Shown: in pieces, positions 34,484-46,093 of the stretch
Layout of the letters: each line of letters opens with the position of its first letter
Position numbering within the stretch: the stretch's first letter is position 1
DNA from: an uncultured Eubacteriales bacterium
GTDB lineage: Bacteria; Bacillota; Clostridia; Oscillospirales; Acutalibacteraceae
Assembly: GCA_934647945.1 (NCBI GenBank)
Contig: CAKUFK010000014.1
Location: 17,093-81,092 of the forward strand
Direction of reading: 5' to 3'
Length of the DNA stretch: 64,000 nucleotides
The notes under the pieces: generated by a model
Told to the model about the DNA's origin: nothing
Databases searched by the model: none
The model's input: the letters and a program-made list of their open reading frames with translations, nothing else
Position numbers and translations under genes: made by a program

Positions 34484-35661
34484 GCCTGATCCTGTCCGGG
34501 GCCGCGGTGCTCCTGAATCTCGTCGTGCTTCTTGTCCTCCTGTTTCGGGGCCGGGAGAGACGGGATGCCCTGACCTATGACCAGCTTCGCCGGGAACTTG
34601 CCGAGCAGAACCGGCTGACCGCCCAACAGGTCAGCCTGCTGGGGCAGGAGCTGGATACCTCCTTCAAAAACGCCGGCCAAATCATCGGTACCAACATCGA
34701 TCAGATGACCCGGATGGTGGACCGGCGGCTCCAGAGTCTGCAGGAGGACAACGCCCGGAAGCTGGACAGCATGCGCCAGACCGTGGACGAAAAGCTCCAG
34801 AAGACCCTGGAAACCCGGCTGGGGGAGAGCTTCAAGGCGGTGGGCGACCAGCTCGAACGGGTGTACAAGGGCCTGGGGGACATGCAGAGCCTGGCCGCGG
34901 GGGTGGGAGACCTCAAAAAGGTGCTGACCAATGTCAAAACCCGGGGTACCTGGGGCGAAATATCGCTTGGAAGCCTGCTTGAACAGGTGTTGACCCCCCA
35001 GCAGTACCGGGCCAACGTCAAGGTGGCGCCCCGGCGAGGCGAAATCGTCGAATATGCCATCTGCCTGCCGGGTAAGGAGGACGGGGCCGACACCGTTTAC
35101 TTGCCCATCGATTCCAAGTTCCCGATGGAAAGCTACATACGGCTGACCGAGGCGGCGGAGCGGGGGGAGCCCGCGGAGGTGGATACGGCCTCGCGGCAGC
35201 TGGAGGCCAGCATCAAGGAAAACGCCCGCAGCATCCGGGATAAATACATCGTGCCGCCCCATACGACCGATTTTGCGATCATGTTCCTGCCCACCGAGGG
35301 GCTGTACGCCGAGGTTACCAGACGGGCTGAGCTGTGCACCGTCCTGCAGAGGGACTACCGGGTGACCATTATGGGCCCCACCACCTTGGGGGCTTTCCTC
35401 AACAGCTTGCAGATGGGCTTCCGCACCCTGGCGATCCAGAAGCGCTCGGGCGAGGTGTGGAAGATGCTCGGGGCGATCAAAGTGGATTTCGGCCGGTTTG
35501 GGGTCGCGCTGGAGGCGACGCAGAAAAAGCTTTCCGAGGCGACCGACAATTTGGGCAAGGCCGCCAAACGGACCGAAATCATCCAGAACAAGCTGCGAAG
35601 CGTGGAGGAGCTGCCGGAAACCGAGGCGGCGGATCTCCTGGGCGAGCCGCTCTCCCTGTGA
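34471..35661 (+). CDS. rmuC: DNA recombination protein RmuC
   Basis: The 396-residue protein has an N-terminal membrane segment (LILSGAAVLLNLVVLLVLLF) and a long coiled-coil region (about 30-140). The RmuC nuclease-like core follows: GTWGEISLGSLLEQVLTP, LPIDSKFPMESYIRL, FAIMFLPTEGLYAEV and GPTTLGAFLNSLQMGF. RmuC limits inversions and DNA rearrangements; its exact activity is not settled. The start lies within the pyrC 3' end, so it is translationally coupled inside a pyrimidine operon. There is no obvious metabolic link. Confidence 0.93.
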   Translation: MDKLSLILSGAAVLLNLVVLLVLLFRGRERRDALTYDQLRRELAEQNRLTAQQVSLLGQELDTSFKNAGQIIGTNIDQMTRMVDRRLQSLQEDNARKLDSMRQTVDEKLQKTLETRLGESFKAVGDQLERVYKGLGDMQSLAAGVGDLKKVLTNVKTRGTWGEISLGSLLEQVLTPQQYRANVKVAPRRGEIVEYAICLPGKEDGADTVYLPIDSKFPMESYIRLTEAAERGEPAEVDTASRQLEASIKENARSIRDKYIVPPHTTDFAIMFLPTEGLYAEVTRRAELCTVLQRDYRVTIMGPTTLGAFLNSLQMGFRTLAIQKRSGEVWKMLGAIKVDFGRFGVALEATQKKLSEATDNLGKAAKRTEIIQNKLRSVEELPETEAADLLGEPLSL

Positions 35662-35744
35662 CGGGGGGGAGTTGCCCTCCGGCTGTAGAACGCCCGAATC
35701 CCCGGGGCCGGGCTGATTGTTTTTCCATTGTTTTATGCTTCCAA

Positions 35745-36102
35745 TCCCCGGGCCCCCTTCCAGTATGGCCGTTGCTTCGGGAATCCGCGCTTCTGCCGGT
35801 TTTCCTGAAGAGAAAACCGGCCGATCACCTGGGGTCCGGGGACCCCAGGAAGCACTTTTGCATACTTCTTGCTCACGAGCTGAAGCTCGGGCAAAAGTAT
35901 GTGGCCCGCAGGCCAAACCTTTTTATGCGTTGGCATGTATGCCTTTGGCACCCCCTTTCTTTACGTAAAGAAAAGGGGGGAAAGAAACGTCAGGGGGTGA
36001 ACCCCCTGAACCCCCGGGGGGTTCTGTCGGCTTTCTTCTTAGGAAAGCCTCCCCGGCCCAGACACCTGAACCGACGGCTCCTATAGAAGGGGGCCCCCGG
36101 GG
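35745..36102. repeat. Palindrome-rich MITE-like intergenic element
   Basis: The rmuC-pyrF gap (35662-36179) contains no gene. Its core is bounded by imperfect inverted ends, TCCCCGGGCCCCCTTC at 35745 and its complement ending at 36102 (with two extra Gs). Inside are many hairpins. The perfect or near-perfect ones are 35795-35821, 35828-35849, about 35871-35905, 35951-35980 (around TTTACGTAAA), 35991-36008 and 36010-36023. This density of palindromes looks like a non-autonomous repeat or a structured RNA element. Confidence 0.55.
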
Positions 36103-36179
36103 ACCACGATCCCGCATCCTTCCCTTTCACCCGGAAAGCGGCCGCTTTCCAATCAAATTCAACTTGACGGAGGAACACG

Positions 36180-37106
36180 ATGGCGCTGGACAGATTGATT
36201 GACGCGATAGCCAAGACCGGAAATCCCACGGTAGCGGGACTGGACCCCAAACTGGACTACATACCCGATTTCATCGTCCAAGAGGCGTTCCGGGAGTACG
36301 GAGAAACCCTGGAAGGCGCCGCCGCCGCCGTTCTCGCATACAACCGGGGCCTGATCGACGCCCTGTGCGGTACGGTGCCCGCCGTCAAGCCCCAGGCCGC
36401 CTATTATGAAAGGCTGGGGTGGCCGGGTGTGAAAGCCCTGGCGGAAACCATCGCCTATGCCAAAGGCAAGGGGATGTTCGTCATCACTGACGGCAAGCGC
36501 AACGACATCGGCGCCACCATGGAGGCTTACGCCGCCGCCCATCTGGGACGGGTGAAGGTGGGGGATACGCTGTGCGAACCGTTCGGCGGGGATGCCCTGA
36601 CTGTCAACGGATATCTGGGCTCGGACGGCATCCAGCCCCTCCTGACGGTATGCAGGGAGCGTGATGCGGGCATTTTCGTCCTGGTCAAGACCTCCAACCC
36701 CTCCTCCGGCGAGCTGCAGGACAGGAGGATCGACGGGGAGCCGGTTTACCGCCACATGGGCGCCATGTGTGAGCGGTGGGGGGAGGAGCTTCCCGGAACA
36801 TACGGCTATTCCGGCGTCGGCGCGGTGGTAGGCGCCACCTATCCGGCCCAGCTCGCAGAACTCCGCGCGGCCCTGCCCCACACCTTTTTCCTGGTGCCGG
36901 GCTATGGGGCCCAGGGGGGCGGCGCGGCCGATGTGGCCGGCGCCTTCGATGAAAACGGGCGGGGCGCGGTGATTAATTCCTCCCGGGCCATCCTCTGCGC
37001 GTGGAAAAAGGAAAACGGGCCGCCGGAGGATTATGCCGGGGCCGCCCTGCGGGAGGCCGTCCGGATGCGGGACGATATCCTCGCGGCGCTGCGGAAACGG
37101 GGTTGA
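36180..37106 (+). CDS. pyrF: Orotidine 5'-phosphate decarboxylase (type 2)
   Basis: The enzyme converts OMP to UMP, the last step of the pathway. The 308-residue length and motifs VAGLDPKLDYIP, VKPQAAYYE, the catalytic ITDGKRNDIGATMEAY (Lys-Asp pair) and LVPGYGAQGGGAADV mark the longer type-2 family. It starts after a clear GGAGG eight bases upstream. It follows the palindromic element and precedes carA by 62 bases. It may be read through from pyrC, because no separate promoter is obvious. Confidence 0.94.
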   Translation: MALDRLIDAIAKTGNPTVAGLDPKLDYIPDFIVQEAFREYGETLEGAAAAVLAYNRGLIDALCGTVPAVKPQAAYYERLGWPGVKALAETIAYAKGKGMFVITDGKRNDIGATMEAYAAAHLGRVKVGDTLCEPFGGDALTVNGYLGSDGIQPLLTVCRERDAGIFVLVKTSNPSSGELQDRRIDGEPVYRHMGAMCERWGEELPGTYGYSGVGAVVGATYPAQLAELRAALPHTFFLVPGYGAQGGGAADVAGAFDENGRGAVINSSRAILCAWKKENGPPEDYAGAALREAVRMRDDILAALRKRG

Positions 37107-37168
37107 AACGACACGTTGACAAGGAAAGATGCGGGCGCACGGAGAAGCAGAAAGGGATGGGCATTCGA

Positions 37169-38272
37169 ATGAAAACAGCGTACTTGCTTTTAGAGGACGG
37201 CACTGCTTATAAAGGATATGCCATGGGGGCCGAGCGGGATCTGTCTGCCGGAGAGGCGATCGGCGAGGTGGTATTCAACACCGATATGACCACCAGCCAG
37301 GACCTGCTCCAGGATCCGACCTATTCAGGCCAGATCGTGGTACAAACCTATCCGCTCATTGGCAACCGGGGTGTGGATCCGGTGAGCCCTTCGAAATTTG
37401 TGGCCAGCGGCTATGTGGTGCGGGAATGGTGCGTGGAGCCTACCGACGCCCACGAGTTCGTCACCCTGGACGAATATCTCCGCGGTCTCGGCATTGCCGG
37501 ACTGTGCGGGGTGGACACCCGTGCCCTGACCCGGCATATCCGGGATCATGGCGTGATGAACGGCATGATCGTGGATACCCCTGATGCCTCTGCGGACCGC
37601 ATGGAACGGCTGAAGACCTACCGGGTACCGCCGGCGGTGGGGAAAATCACGGTCAGCAAACCCCAGCGGTGGGAGGCGGAGCGTCCGCTGTATGAGCTCG
37701 CGATTCCGGACTACGGCTTCCGGGTGTCCATCCTCGAGCATTTCCTGCGCCGGGGCTGTTCCTGCACCCTCTATCCGGCCCACACGCCAGCGGAGGATAT
37801 CCTCGCCGCGGGCCCGGACGGCATCGTGCTCTCCGATGGTCCGGGGGACCCCTGGGACAATCCGGAGATCATCGGCATCCTCCGTGCCCTGGCGGAGAGC
37901 GGCCGTCCCATGTTTGGCTGGGGCCTCGGCCATCAGCTCATGGCGGTGGCCGCGGATATGGAAATTGAAAAGCTGCCGGTCGGGCACCGGGGCAGCAACC
38001 AGCCGGTGCGGAATCTGGATGATGGCCGGGTAATGGTGACCGAACAGAACCACGGCTACACCGTGGCGCTCCGCAGCGTGAAGGACGAGGTGGCCGATGC
38101 CTTCCTGCGCAACGTCAACGACGGGACGGTGGAGGGCCTGCGCTACCGGACAAAACCGATCCTCACCGTGCAGTTCGAGCCCTCCGACGGCAATGGATAC
38201 CAGGACACCGCCTGGGTGTTCGACGCGTTTGTGCGTTTGCTGCGGGAGAAGCCGATGGGAACGCGCGGCTGA
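37169..38272 (+). CDS. carA: Carbamoyl-phosphate synthase small subunit with missing glutaminase triad
   Basis: The 367-residue protein has the normal CarA N-terminal domain (LLLEDGTAYKGYAMG, VFNTDMTTSQDLLQDPTYSGQ, GLCGVDTRALTRHIRD). Its C-terminal class I amidotransferase domain retains the fold pattern (VLSDGPGDPWDN, GLGHQLMAVA, GHRGSNQPV, QNHGYTVA). The nucleophilic Cys of the usual GICLGHQ is Gly252 here (GWGLGHQ). The usual HPE near the end is EPS, so His is Glu337 and Glu is Ser339. The glutaminase should be inactive. The subunit may act structurally while CarB uses free ammonia. ATG 37169 best fits family alignment; ATG 37157 is an alternative. Carbamoyl phosphate feeds pyrimidines and arginine. 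Confidence 0.9.
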   Translation: MKTAYLLLEDGTAYKGYAMGAERDLSAGEAIGEVVFNTDMTTSQDLLQDPTYSGQIVVQTYPLIGNRGVDPVSPSKFVASGYVVREWCVEPTDAHEFVTLDEYLRGLGIAGLCGVDTRALTRHIRDHGVMNGMIVDTPDASADRMERLKTYRVPPAVGKITVSKPQRWEAERPLYELAIPDYGFRVSILEHFLRRGCSCTLYPAHTPAEDILAAGPDGIVLSDGPGDPWDNPEIIGILRALAESGRPMFGWGLGHQLMAVAADMEIEKLPVGHRGSNQPVRNLDDGRVMVTEQNHGYTVALRSVKDEVADAFLRNVNDGTVEGLRYRTKPILTVQFEPSDGNGYQDTAWVFDAFVRLLREKPMGTRG

Positions 38273-38338
38273 TGGCCGTTTGGAAACAGAAAAGGGAGCG
38301 CAGGGGCCCCGGGCCCCACAGAAAGGGATGGTAACAAT

Positions 38339-41533
<3,195 letters not shown>

Positions 41534-41570
41534 TGGGCCGGGACCCGGCCCGTCTGAAAAGGAGACGTCT

Positions 41571-42347
41571 ATGCGTTATACCCAGGAGCAGGCGGCGATC
41601 CTCCATATCGAGGAAATCGCCCCCGGTGTGTACAATACCGTGCTGTCCGCCAAAACAATCGCGTCGGCCGCCTCGGCGGGGCAGTTTGTCCAGGTCCTGT
41701 GCGAGCCTTATCAGCTCCGCCGCCCGATTTCCATTGCCGGGTTCGATCCGGCTCTGGGGATCCTCCGCCTGATCTTTGAGGTACGGGGGAAAGGGACGGC
41801 CTGGCTGGCACAGAGGCAGAAAGGGGATAGCCTCGATCTGATCGGGCCGCTCGGCCACGGTTTTCCGCTCACGGATGCTTCGAAGAAGGCCGTGCTGGTG
41901 GGAGGCGGCATCGGCACTCCGCCGCTGCTGCCGCCGGCTCAGTTCCACGGGGCCAACGCCACCGTCATCACCGGCTTCCGCACCGCCTCCGCCGCGATCC
42001 TGCAGGCGGATTTCGCCGCGTCCGGGGCTAAGACGATCCTCTGTACCGACGATGGGTCGGCGGGCTTCCACGGCTTTACCACCGAGGCGCTCGAACAGCG
42101 GCTTTCGGAGGGAGACGTGGGGGTGGTGTATACCTGCGGCCCCAAGGTCATGATGAAGGGGGTCGCGAAGCTCGCGGAGGAGGCCGGGGCGGTCTGCTAC
42201 GTGTCGATGGAGGAGCGGATGGGCTGCGGCGTCGGGGCCTGTCTTGGCTGCACCTGCAAGACCAAGAACGAACAGGGCGGGACGCAGATGACCCGGGTGT
42301 GCCTCAACGGCCCGGTATTCCGTTCGACGGAGGTGGACTGGACATGA
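41571..42347 (+). CDS. pyrK: Dihydroorotate dehydrogenase electron-transfer subunit
   Basis: The FAD and [2Fe-2S] subunit passes electrons from PyrD to NAD. The 258-residue protein has the flavin-binding RRPISI, the NAD-site GGGIGTPPLLP and the cluster cysteines in ERMGCGVGACLGCTC. A further Cys lies in RVCLNGPVF. Start 41571 has AAAAGGAG upstream. Its stop overlaps the pyrD start (ATGA), typical for PyrK-PyrD pairs. Confidence 0.94.
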   Translation: MRYTQEQAAILHIEEIAPGVYNTVLSAKTIASAASAGQFVQVLCEPYQLRRPISIAGFDPALGILRLIFEVRGKGTAWLAQRQKGDSLDLIGPLGHGFPLTDASKKAVLVGGGIGTPPLLPPAQFHGANATVITGFRTASAAILQADFAASGAKTILCTDDGSAGFHGFTTEALEQRLSEGDVGVVYTCGPKVMMKGVAKLAEEAGAVCYVSMEERMGCGVGACLGCTCKTKNEQGGTQMTRVCLNGPVFRSTEVDWT

Positions 42348-43261
42348 GCGATATGCGGGTGAATCTCTGCGGGGTGGAACTAAAAAACCCCGTCATTGCC
42401 GCGTCCGGTACCTTCGGCTACGGCATGGAATATAACGAATTTTATCCGGTCTCGACGCTGGGCGGCATCTCTTGCAAGGGGACGACGCTCCGCGAACGGC
42501 AGGGGAACCTGTCCCCCCGGATCGCGGAGACCCCCTCCGGTATGCTCAACAGCGTGGGGCTCCAGAATCCCGGGGTGGAGATGTTCCTGTCCACCTACCT
42601 GCCCTGGCTCAAGGGACAGGGTACGGCGGTGATCGCGAACATCGCGGGCCATAGCCTGGAGGAATACGGCGAAATGGCCGAACGCTTGCGGGACAGCGCG
42701 GTGGATCTGATCGAACTCAACATCTCCTGCCCCAACGTCAAGGAGGGCGGGGTGAATTTCGGCACGTCCTGCGGCAGCGTGGAGGCCGTCACGGCGCTGG
42801 TGAAAAAACGGTGCGGGGATAAGCCCCTGATGGTCAAGCTGACCCCGAACGTCACCTCCATCGGGGATATCGCCGCCGCGGCGGAGGCCGCCGGGGCGGA
42901 CGCCCTTTCCCTGATCAACACCCTGACCGGGATGCGGGTGGATATCCGTACCCGCCGTCCCATCCTGCACAACAACACCGGCGGCCTGTCCGGACCGGCC
43001 GTATTCCCGGTAGCGGTTCGGATGGTACATGAGGCGTACCGCCGCGTTAGGGTGCCGGTGGTGGGAATGGGAGGGATCTCCACCTGGGAGGACGCGGCCG
43101 AGATGATGATCGCGGGGGCCGCCGCCGTCCAGGTAGGCGCCGCCAATTTCCGGGATCCCTTCGCCATGCCGAAGATTATTGACGGCCTGGCCGCTTTTGC
43201 ACAAAGCCAGAAGCTTTCGAGCATTACCGAACTGACCGGCACCCTGCAGGAATGGACATGA
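42344..43261 (+). CDS. pyrD: Dihydroorotate dehydrogenase, class 1B catalytic subunit
   Basis: The enzyme oxidises dihydroorotate to orotate with FMN. The 305-residue protein has IAASGTFGYG, GGISCKGTTL, NISCPNVKEGGV with the class 1B catalytic cysteine, VKLTPNVTSI and VPVVGMGGISTWEDA. It is the last gene of the operon and is followed by a terminator. Orotate phosphoribosyltransferase (pyrE) is not in the window. Confidence 0.95.
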   Translation: MSDMRVNLCGVELKNPVIAASGTFGYGMEYNEFYPVSTLGGISCKGTTLRERQGNLSPRIAETPSGMLNSVGLQNPGVEMFLSTYLPWLKGQGTAVIANIAGHSLEEYGEMAERLRDSAVDLIELNISCPNVKEGGVNFGTSCGSVEAVTALVKKRCGDKPLMVKLTPNVTSIGDIAAAAEAAGADALSLINTLTGMRVDIRTRRPILHNNTGGLSGPAVFPVAVRMVHEAYRRVRVPVVGMGGISTWEDAAEMMIAGAAAVQVGAANFRDPFAMPKIIDGLAAFAQSQKLSSITELTGTLQEWT

Positions 43262-43270
43262 GGAATGCCG

Positions 43271-43306
43271 TGGCCCGTCCGTTTGGACGGGCCATTTCCG
43301 TTTTCT
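43271..43306 (+). terminator. Terminator of the pyrimidine operon
   Basis: TGGCCCGTCC (43271-43280) pairs with GGACGGGCCA (43285-43294) and is followed by TTTCCGTTTTC. It lies ten bases after pyrD. Confidence 0.88.
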
Positions 43307-43412
43307 TTCTGAAATCGATACGGGTTACGTCAAAAAATCCCGCTGGGACGCCATTCCCGGCATGAATACCAAGCGTCTCTCCCGAAAAGTATGAGCAAAA
43401 GAAAGTTTGTAC

Positions 43413-43442
43413 TTGACAGAGTAGTGACAAGCGCGATAAAAT
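43413..43442 (+). promoter_or_regulatory. Sigma-A promoter of rny
   Basis: TTGACA (43413-43418), an 18-base spacer and TAAAAT (43437-43442). The predicted transcript starts near 43449, giving a leader of about 160 bases. Confidence 0.8.
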
Positions 43443-43445
43443 AAA

Positions 43446-43509
43446 GGATGGATATACAGGAATATAAAACGGTACGGTGTCGTTTTTTTCCTGCATTCCA
43501 TCCCTTTTT
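43446..43509 (+). promoter_or_regulatory. 5'-terminal leader hairpin with U-run upstream of rny
   Basis: Three nested stems form one long hairpin: GGATGG (43446-43451) with CCATCC (43498-43503), CAGGAA with TTCCTG (43488-43493), and AAAACG with CGTTTT (43481-43486). It is followed by CTTTTT. It begins at about the predicted transcription start, so it is either a 5'-protecting structure or a terminator-type attenuator. A second, weaker GC-rich pairing (CCCCGC with GCGGGG) lies around 43523-43562 before the ribosome binding site. Confidence 0.6.
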
Positions 43510-43610
43510 GTACTTGAAGATTCCCCGCATGGCCTGTCCATGCGTCCCAAACGGGCGGGGGGATAGCTTTAAAAAAGCGAAAAGTAAATCATAGGAGGTG
43601 TATCGTAGAA

Positions 43611-45182
43611 GTGCAGATACCACTGTTGGTCGGTATTCTGTTGTGCGTGGCAGGGTTGCTCGTTGGTGCTGTTATCGCCGGCTTCGTCGCGTTCAAGTCC
43701 GGCGTTTCTCATAGAAAAAAGACAGCGGAAGCCGCGATCGGTTCAGCCGAGGCCGAAGCCGAGAGAATTATGAGCGAAGCCAAGAGCGCGGCGGAATCCA
43801 AGAAGAAGGAAATGCTGCTGGAAGCTAAGGATGAGATCCACCGTCTGCGCAACGAATCCGAAAAAGAACTCAAGGAGCGGCGCAGCGACGTGCAGCGCCA
43901 GGAGCGGCGCATACAGCAGAAAGAAGAGACCCTGGACCGCAAAATCGAGAACTACGAGAAAAAAGAGGAGCTCCTTGCGAGCAAGCAGCAGGAGATCGAA
44001 AACCGTCTGAACGACGTGGAAAACCTGAAGAGAAGCCAGTTCGAAATGCTGGAGCGTATCTCCGGCTACACCGCCGAACAGGCTAAAGAGTATTTGCTGA
44101 ACAATCTGTCCCAGGAGCTGAGCCATGAAAAGGCGCTCAAGATCAACGAATTCGAGACCCAGCTCAAGGACGAGGCGGACAGTCGCGCGCGCAACCTGAT
44201 TTCCCATGCCATCCAGCGGGTGGCCGCGGATCAGGTGACCGAGACCACGGTTTCGGTGGTGCCCCTGCCGAACGACGAGATGAAAGGCCGTATCATCGGC
44301 CGCGAAGGGCGTAACATACGCACCATTGAGACGCTCACCGGCGTGGACCTCATCATCGATGACACGCCCGAGGCGATCACCCTGTCCGGGTTCGATCCGG
44401 TCCGGCGTGAAATCGCCCGCCAGGCGCTCGAGCGCCTGATCTCCGACGGCCGTATCCATCCCGCCCGTATCGAGGAAATGGTGGAAAAGGCCCGCCGCGA
44501 TGTAGAGGCGACCATCAAATCCGAGGGTGAGCGCGCTGTGCTTGAAACCGGCCTGCACGGCATCCATCCCGAAATCGTCCGTCTTCTCGGCCGTTTGCGT
44601 TACCGCACCAGCTACGGCCAAAACGTGCTCAACCACTCGATGGAGGTGGCCTTCCTGTCCGGCATCATGGCGAGCGAGCTCGGCATTGATCCGGTGGTGG
44701 CCCGCCGCGCCGGCCTGCTGCATGATATCGGCAAGGCCGTCGACCATGAGGTGGAGGGCTCCCACATCGAGATCGGCGTAGACATTGCCCGCAAGTACAA
44801 GGAAAGCGAGGCTGTCGTACACGCCATCCAGGCTCACCACGGCGACGTGGAGGCCACGACCGTGGTCGCCTGCCTGGTTCAGGCAGCCGACGCGATTTCC
44901 GCCGCCCGTCCGGGCGCACGGCGCGAAAACCTGGAGAATTATATCAAGCGTCTGGAGAAGCTTGAAGAGGTGGCAAATGAGTTCCAGGGCGTGGAGCGTT
45001 CCTTTGCCATTCAGGCCGGCCGGGAAATCCGCATCATTGTGCGGCCGGACCAGGTCAACGACGATCAGATGACCCTGCTGGCCCGCGATATCGCCAAAAA
45101 AATCGAGGCCACCCTCGATTATCCGGGACAGATCAAGGTGCATCTCATCCGCGAAAACCGCGCGGTCGAGTTCGCGAAATAA
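43611..45182 (+). CDS. rny: Ribonuclease Y
   Basis: The membrane-anchored endoribonuclease starts bulk mRNA decay in Firmicutes. The 523-residue protein has an N-terminal transmembrane helix (LLVGILLCVAGLLVGAVIAG) and a long charged coiled coil (about 30-190). A KH domain (GRIIGREGRNIRTIETLTG) and an HD domain (NHSMEVAFLSGIMA, RAGLLHDIGKAVDHE) follow. The start is GTG 43611, with AGGAGG about 13 bases upstream. The next gene is ymdB, its usual partner. Confidence 0.95.
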   Translation: MQIPLLVGILLCVAGLLVGAVIAGFVAFKSGVSHRKKTAEAAIGSAEAEAERIMSEAKSAAESKKKEMLLEAKDEIHRLRNESEKELKERRSDVQRQERRIQQKEETLDRKIENYEKKEELLASKQQEIENRLNDVENLKRSQFEMLERISGYTAEQAKEYLLNNLSQELSHEKALKINEFETQLKDEADSRARNLISHAIQRVAADQVTETTVSVVPLPNDEMKGRIIGREGRNIRTIETLTGVDLIIDDTPEAITLSGFDPVRREIARQALERLISDGRIHPARIEEMVEKARRDVEATIKSEGERAVLETGLHGIHPEIVRLLGRLRYRTSYGQNVLNHSMEVAFLSGIMASELGIDPVVARRAGLLHDIGKAVDHEVEGSHIEIGVDIARKYKESEAVVHAIQAHHGDVEATTVVACLVQAADAISAARPGARRENLENYIKRLEKLEEVANEFQGVERSFAIQAGREIRIIVRPDQVNDDQMTLLARDIAKKIEATLDYPGQIKVHLIRENRAVEFAK

Positions 45183-45265
45183 AACGGCATGGCGCATCGC
45201 GCGGGAAACCCCCGCGCGATGCTGTTTTCTGCCGGCTGCCGTGATGGAAAGGAAGGCCTGGTGCC

Positions 45266-46036
45266 ATGAATATTCTCTGTGTAGGCGATGTTGTGGGTTC
45301 GGCCGGCTGCGCCCATTTGAGGCGGCTGCTTCCGGTGGTAAAGCGCCAATACGCTGTGGATCTCTGTATTGTCAACGGCGAGAACGCCGCCGACGGCAAC
45401 GGGATCACGCCCGCCGCCGCCGAGCACATCCTCGACAGCGGCGCCGACGCGATTACGGCCGGCAACCACACCTACCGGCGCCGGGAATTCTATGAGCTTC
45501 TCGACGGCTCGCCCTGTATCATCCGTCCAGGGAATTACCCGGCTTCCGCCCCCGGAAAAGGGTGGTGTGTGGTGGATAAGGGGCGTTTCCAGGTCACGGT
45601 CATCAACCTGATGGGCGTGGTATATATGGAACCGCTGGCCTGCCCGTTTGAAACGCTGGACCGGCTGCTGGAGGAAGCAGGGCATCCGAAGTTCTGCGTT
45701 GTGGACTTCCACGCGGAGGCCACGGCGGAAAAGAAGGCCCTCGCCTATTACGCGGACGGGCGGATATCCGCCCTTTTCGGCACCCATACCCATGTGCAGA
45801 CGGCCGATGGACAGATCCTGCCAAAGGGGACCGGCTTCCTCTCCGACGCAGGCATGACCGGGCCGGTGGAATCGGTGCTCGGCATTCGTCCGGAGCTCGC
45901 GATTGCCAAAATGCGGGATAAACTGCCCGTCCGGTTTGCGACCGCGCCGGGGCCCTGCATGCTCAACGCCGTTCTCTTCGTCCTCGACGACGCCACCGGA
46001 CGGACGGTGGAGGTGCAGACGCTGGATCTTCGCTGA
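45266..46036 (+). CDS. ymdB: YmdB-type metallophosphoesterase (TIGR00282)
   Basis: The 256-residue calcineurin-like phosphoesterase has the family motifs CVGDVVGSAGC, VNGENAADGNGIT, TAGNHTYRR and VDFHAEATAEKKAL. FGTHTHVQTADGQILPKG and DAGMTGP follow. In Bacillus subtilis YmdB is a cyclic-nucleotide phosphodiesterase that affects biofilm and motility decisions. It sits next to rny there, as here. Start 45266 has GGAAGG upstream. Confidence 0.92.
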   Translation: MNILCVGDVVGSAGCAHLRRLLPVVKRQYAVDLCIVNGENAADGNGITPAAAEHILDSGADAITAGNHTYRRREFYELLDGSPCIIRPGNYPASAPGKGWCVVDKGRFQVTVINLMGVVYMEPLACPFETLDRLLEEAGHPKFCVVDFHAEATAEKKALAYYADGRISALFGTHTHVQTADGQILPKGTGFLSDAGMTGPVESVLGIRPELAIAKMRDKLPVRFATAPGPCMLNAVLFVLDDATGRTVEVQTLDLR

Positions 46037-46093
46037 TGAGAGATGCCGGCTCTGGGGAATGGGACAATATCTGACAGCAGGAGGGGACCCGGT

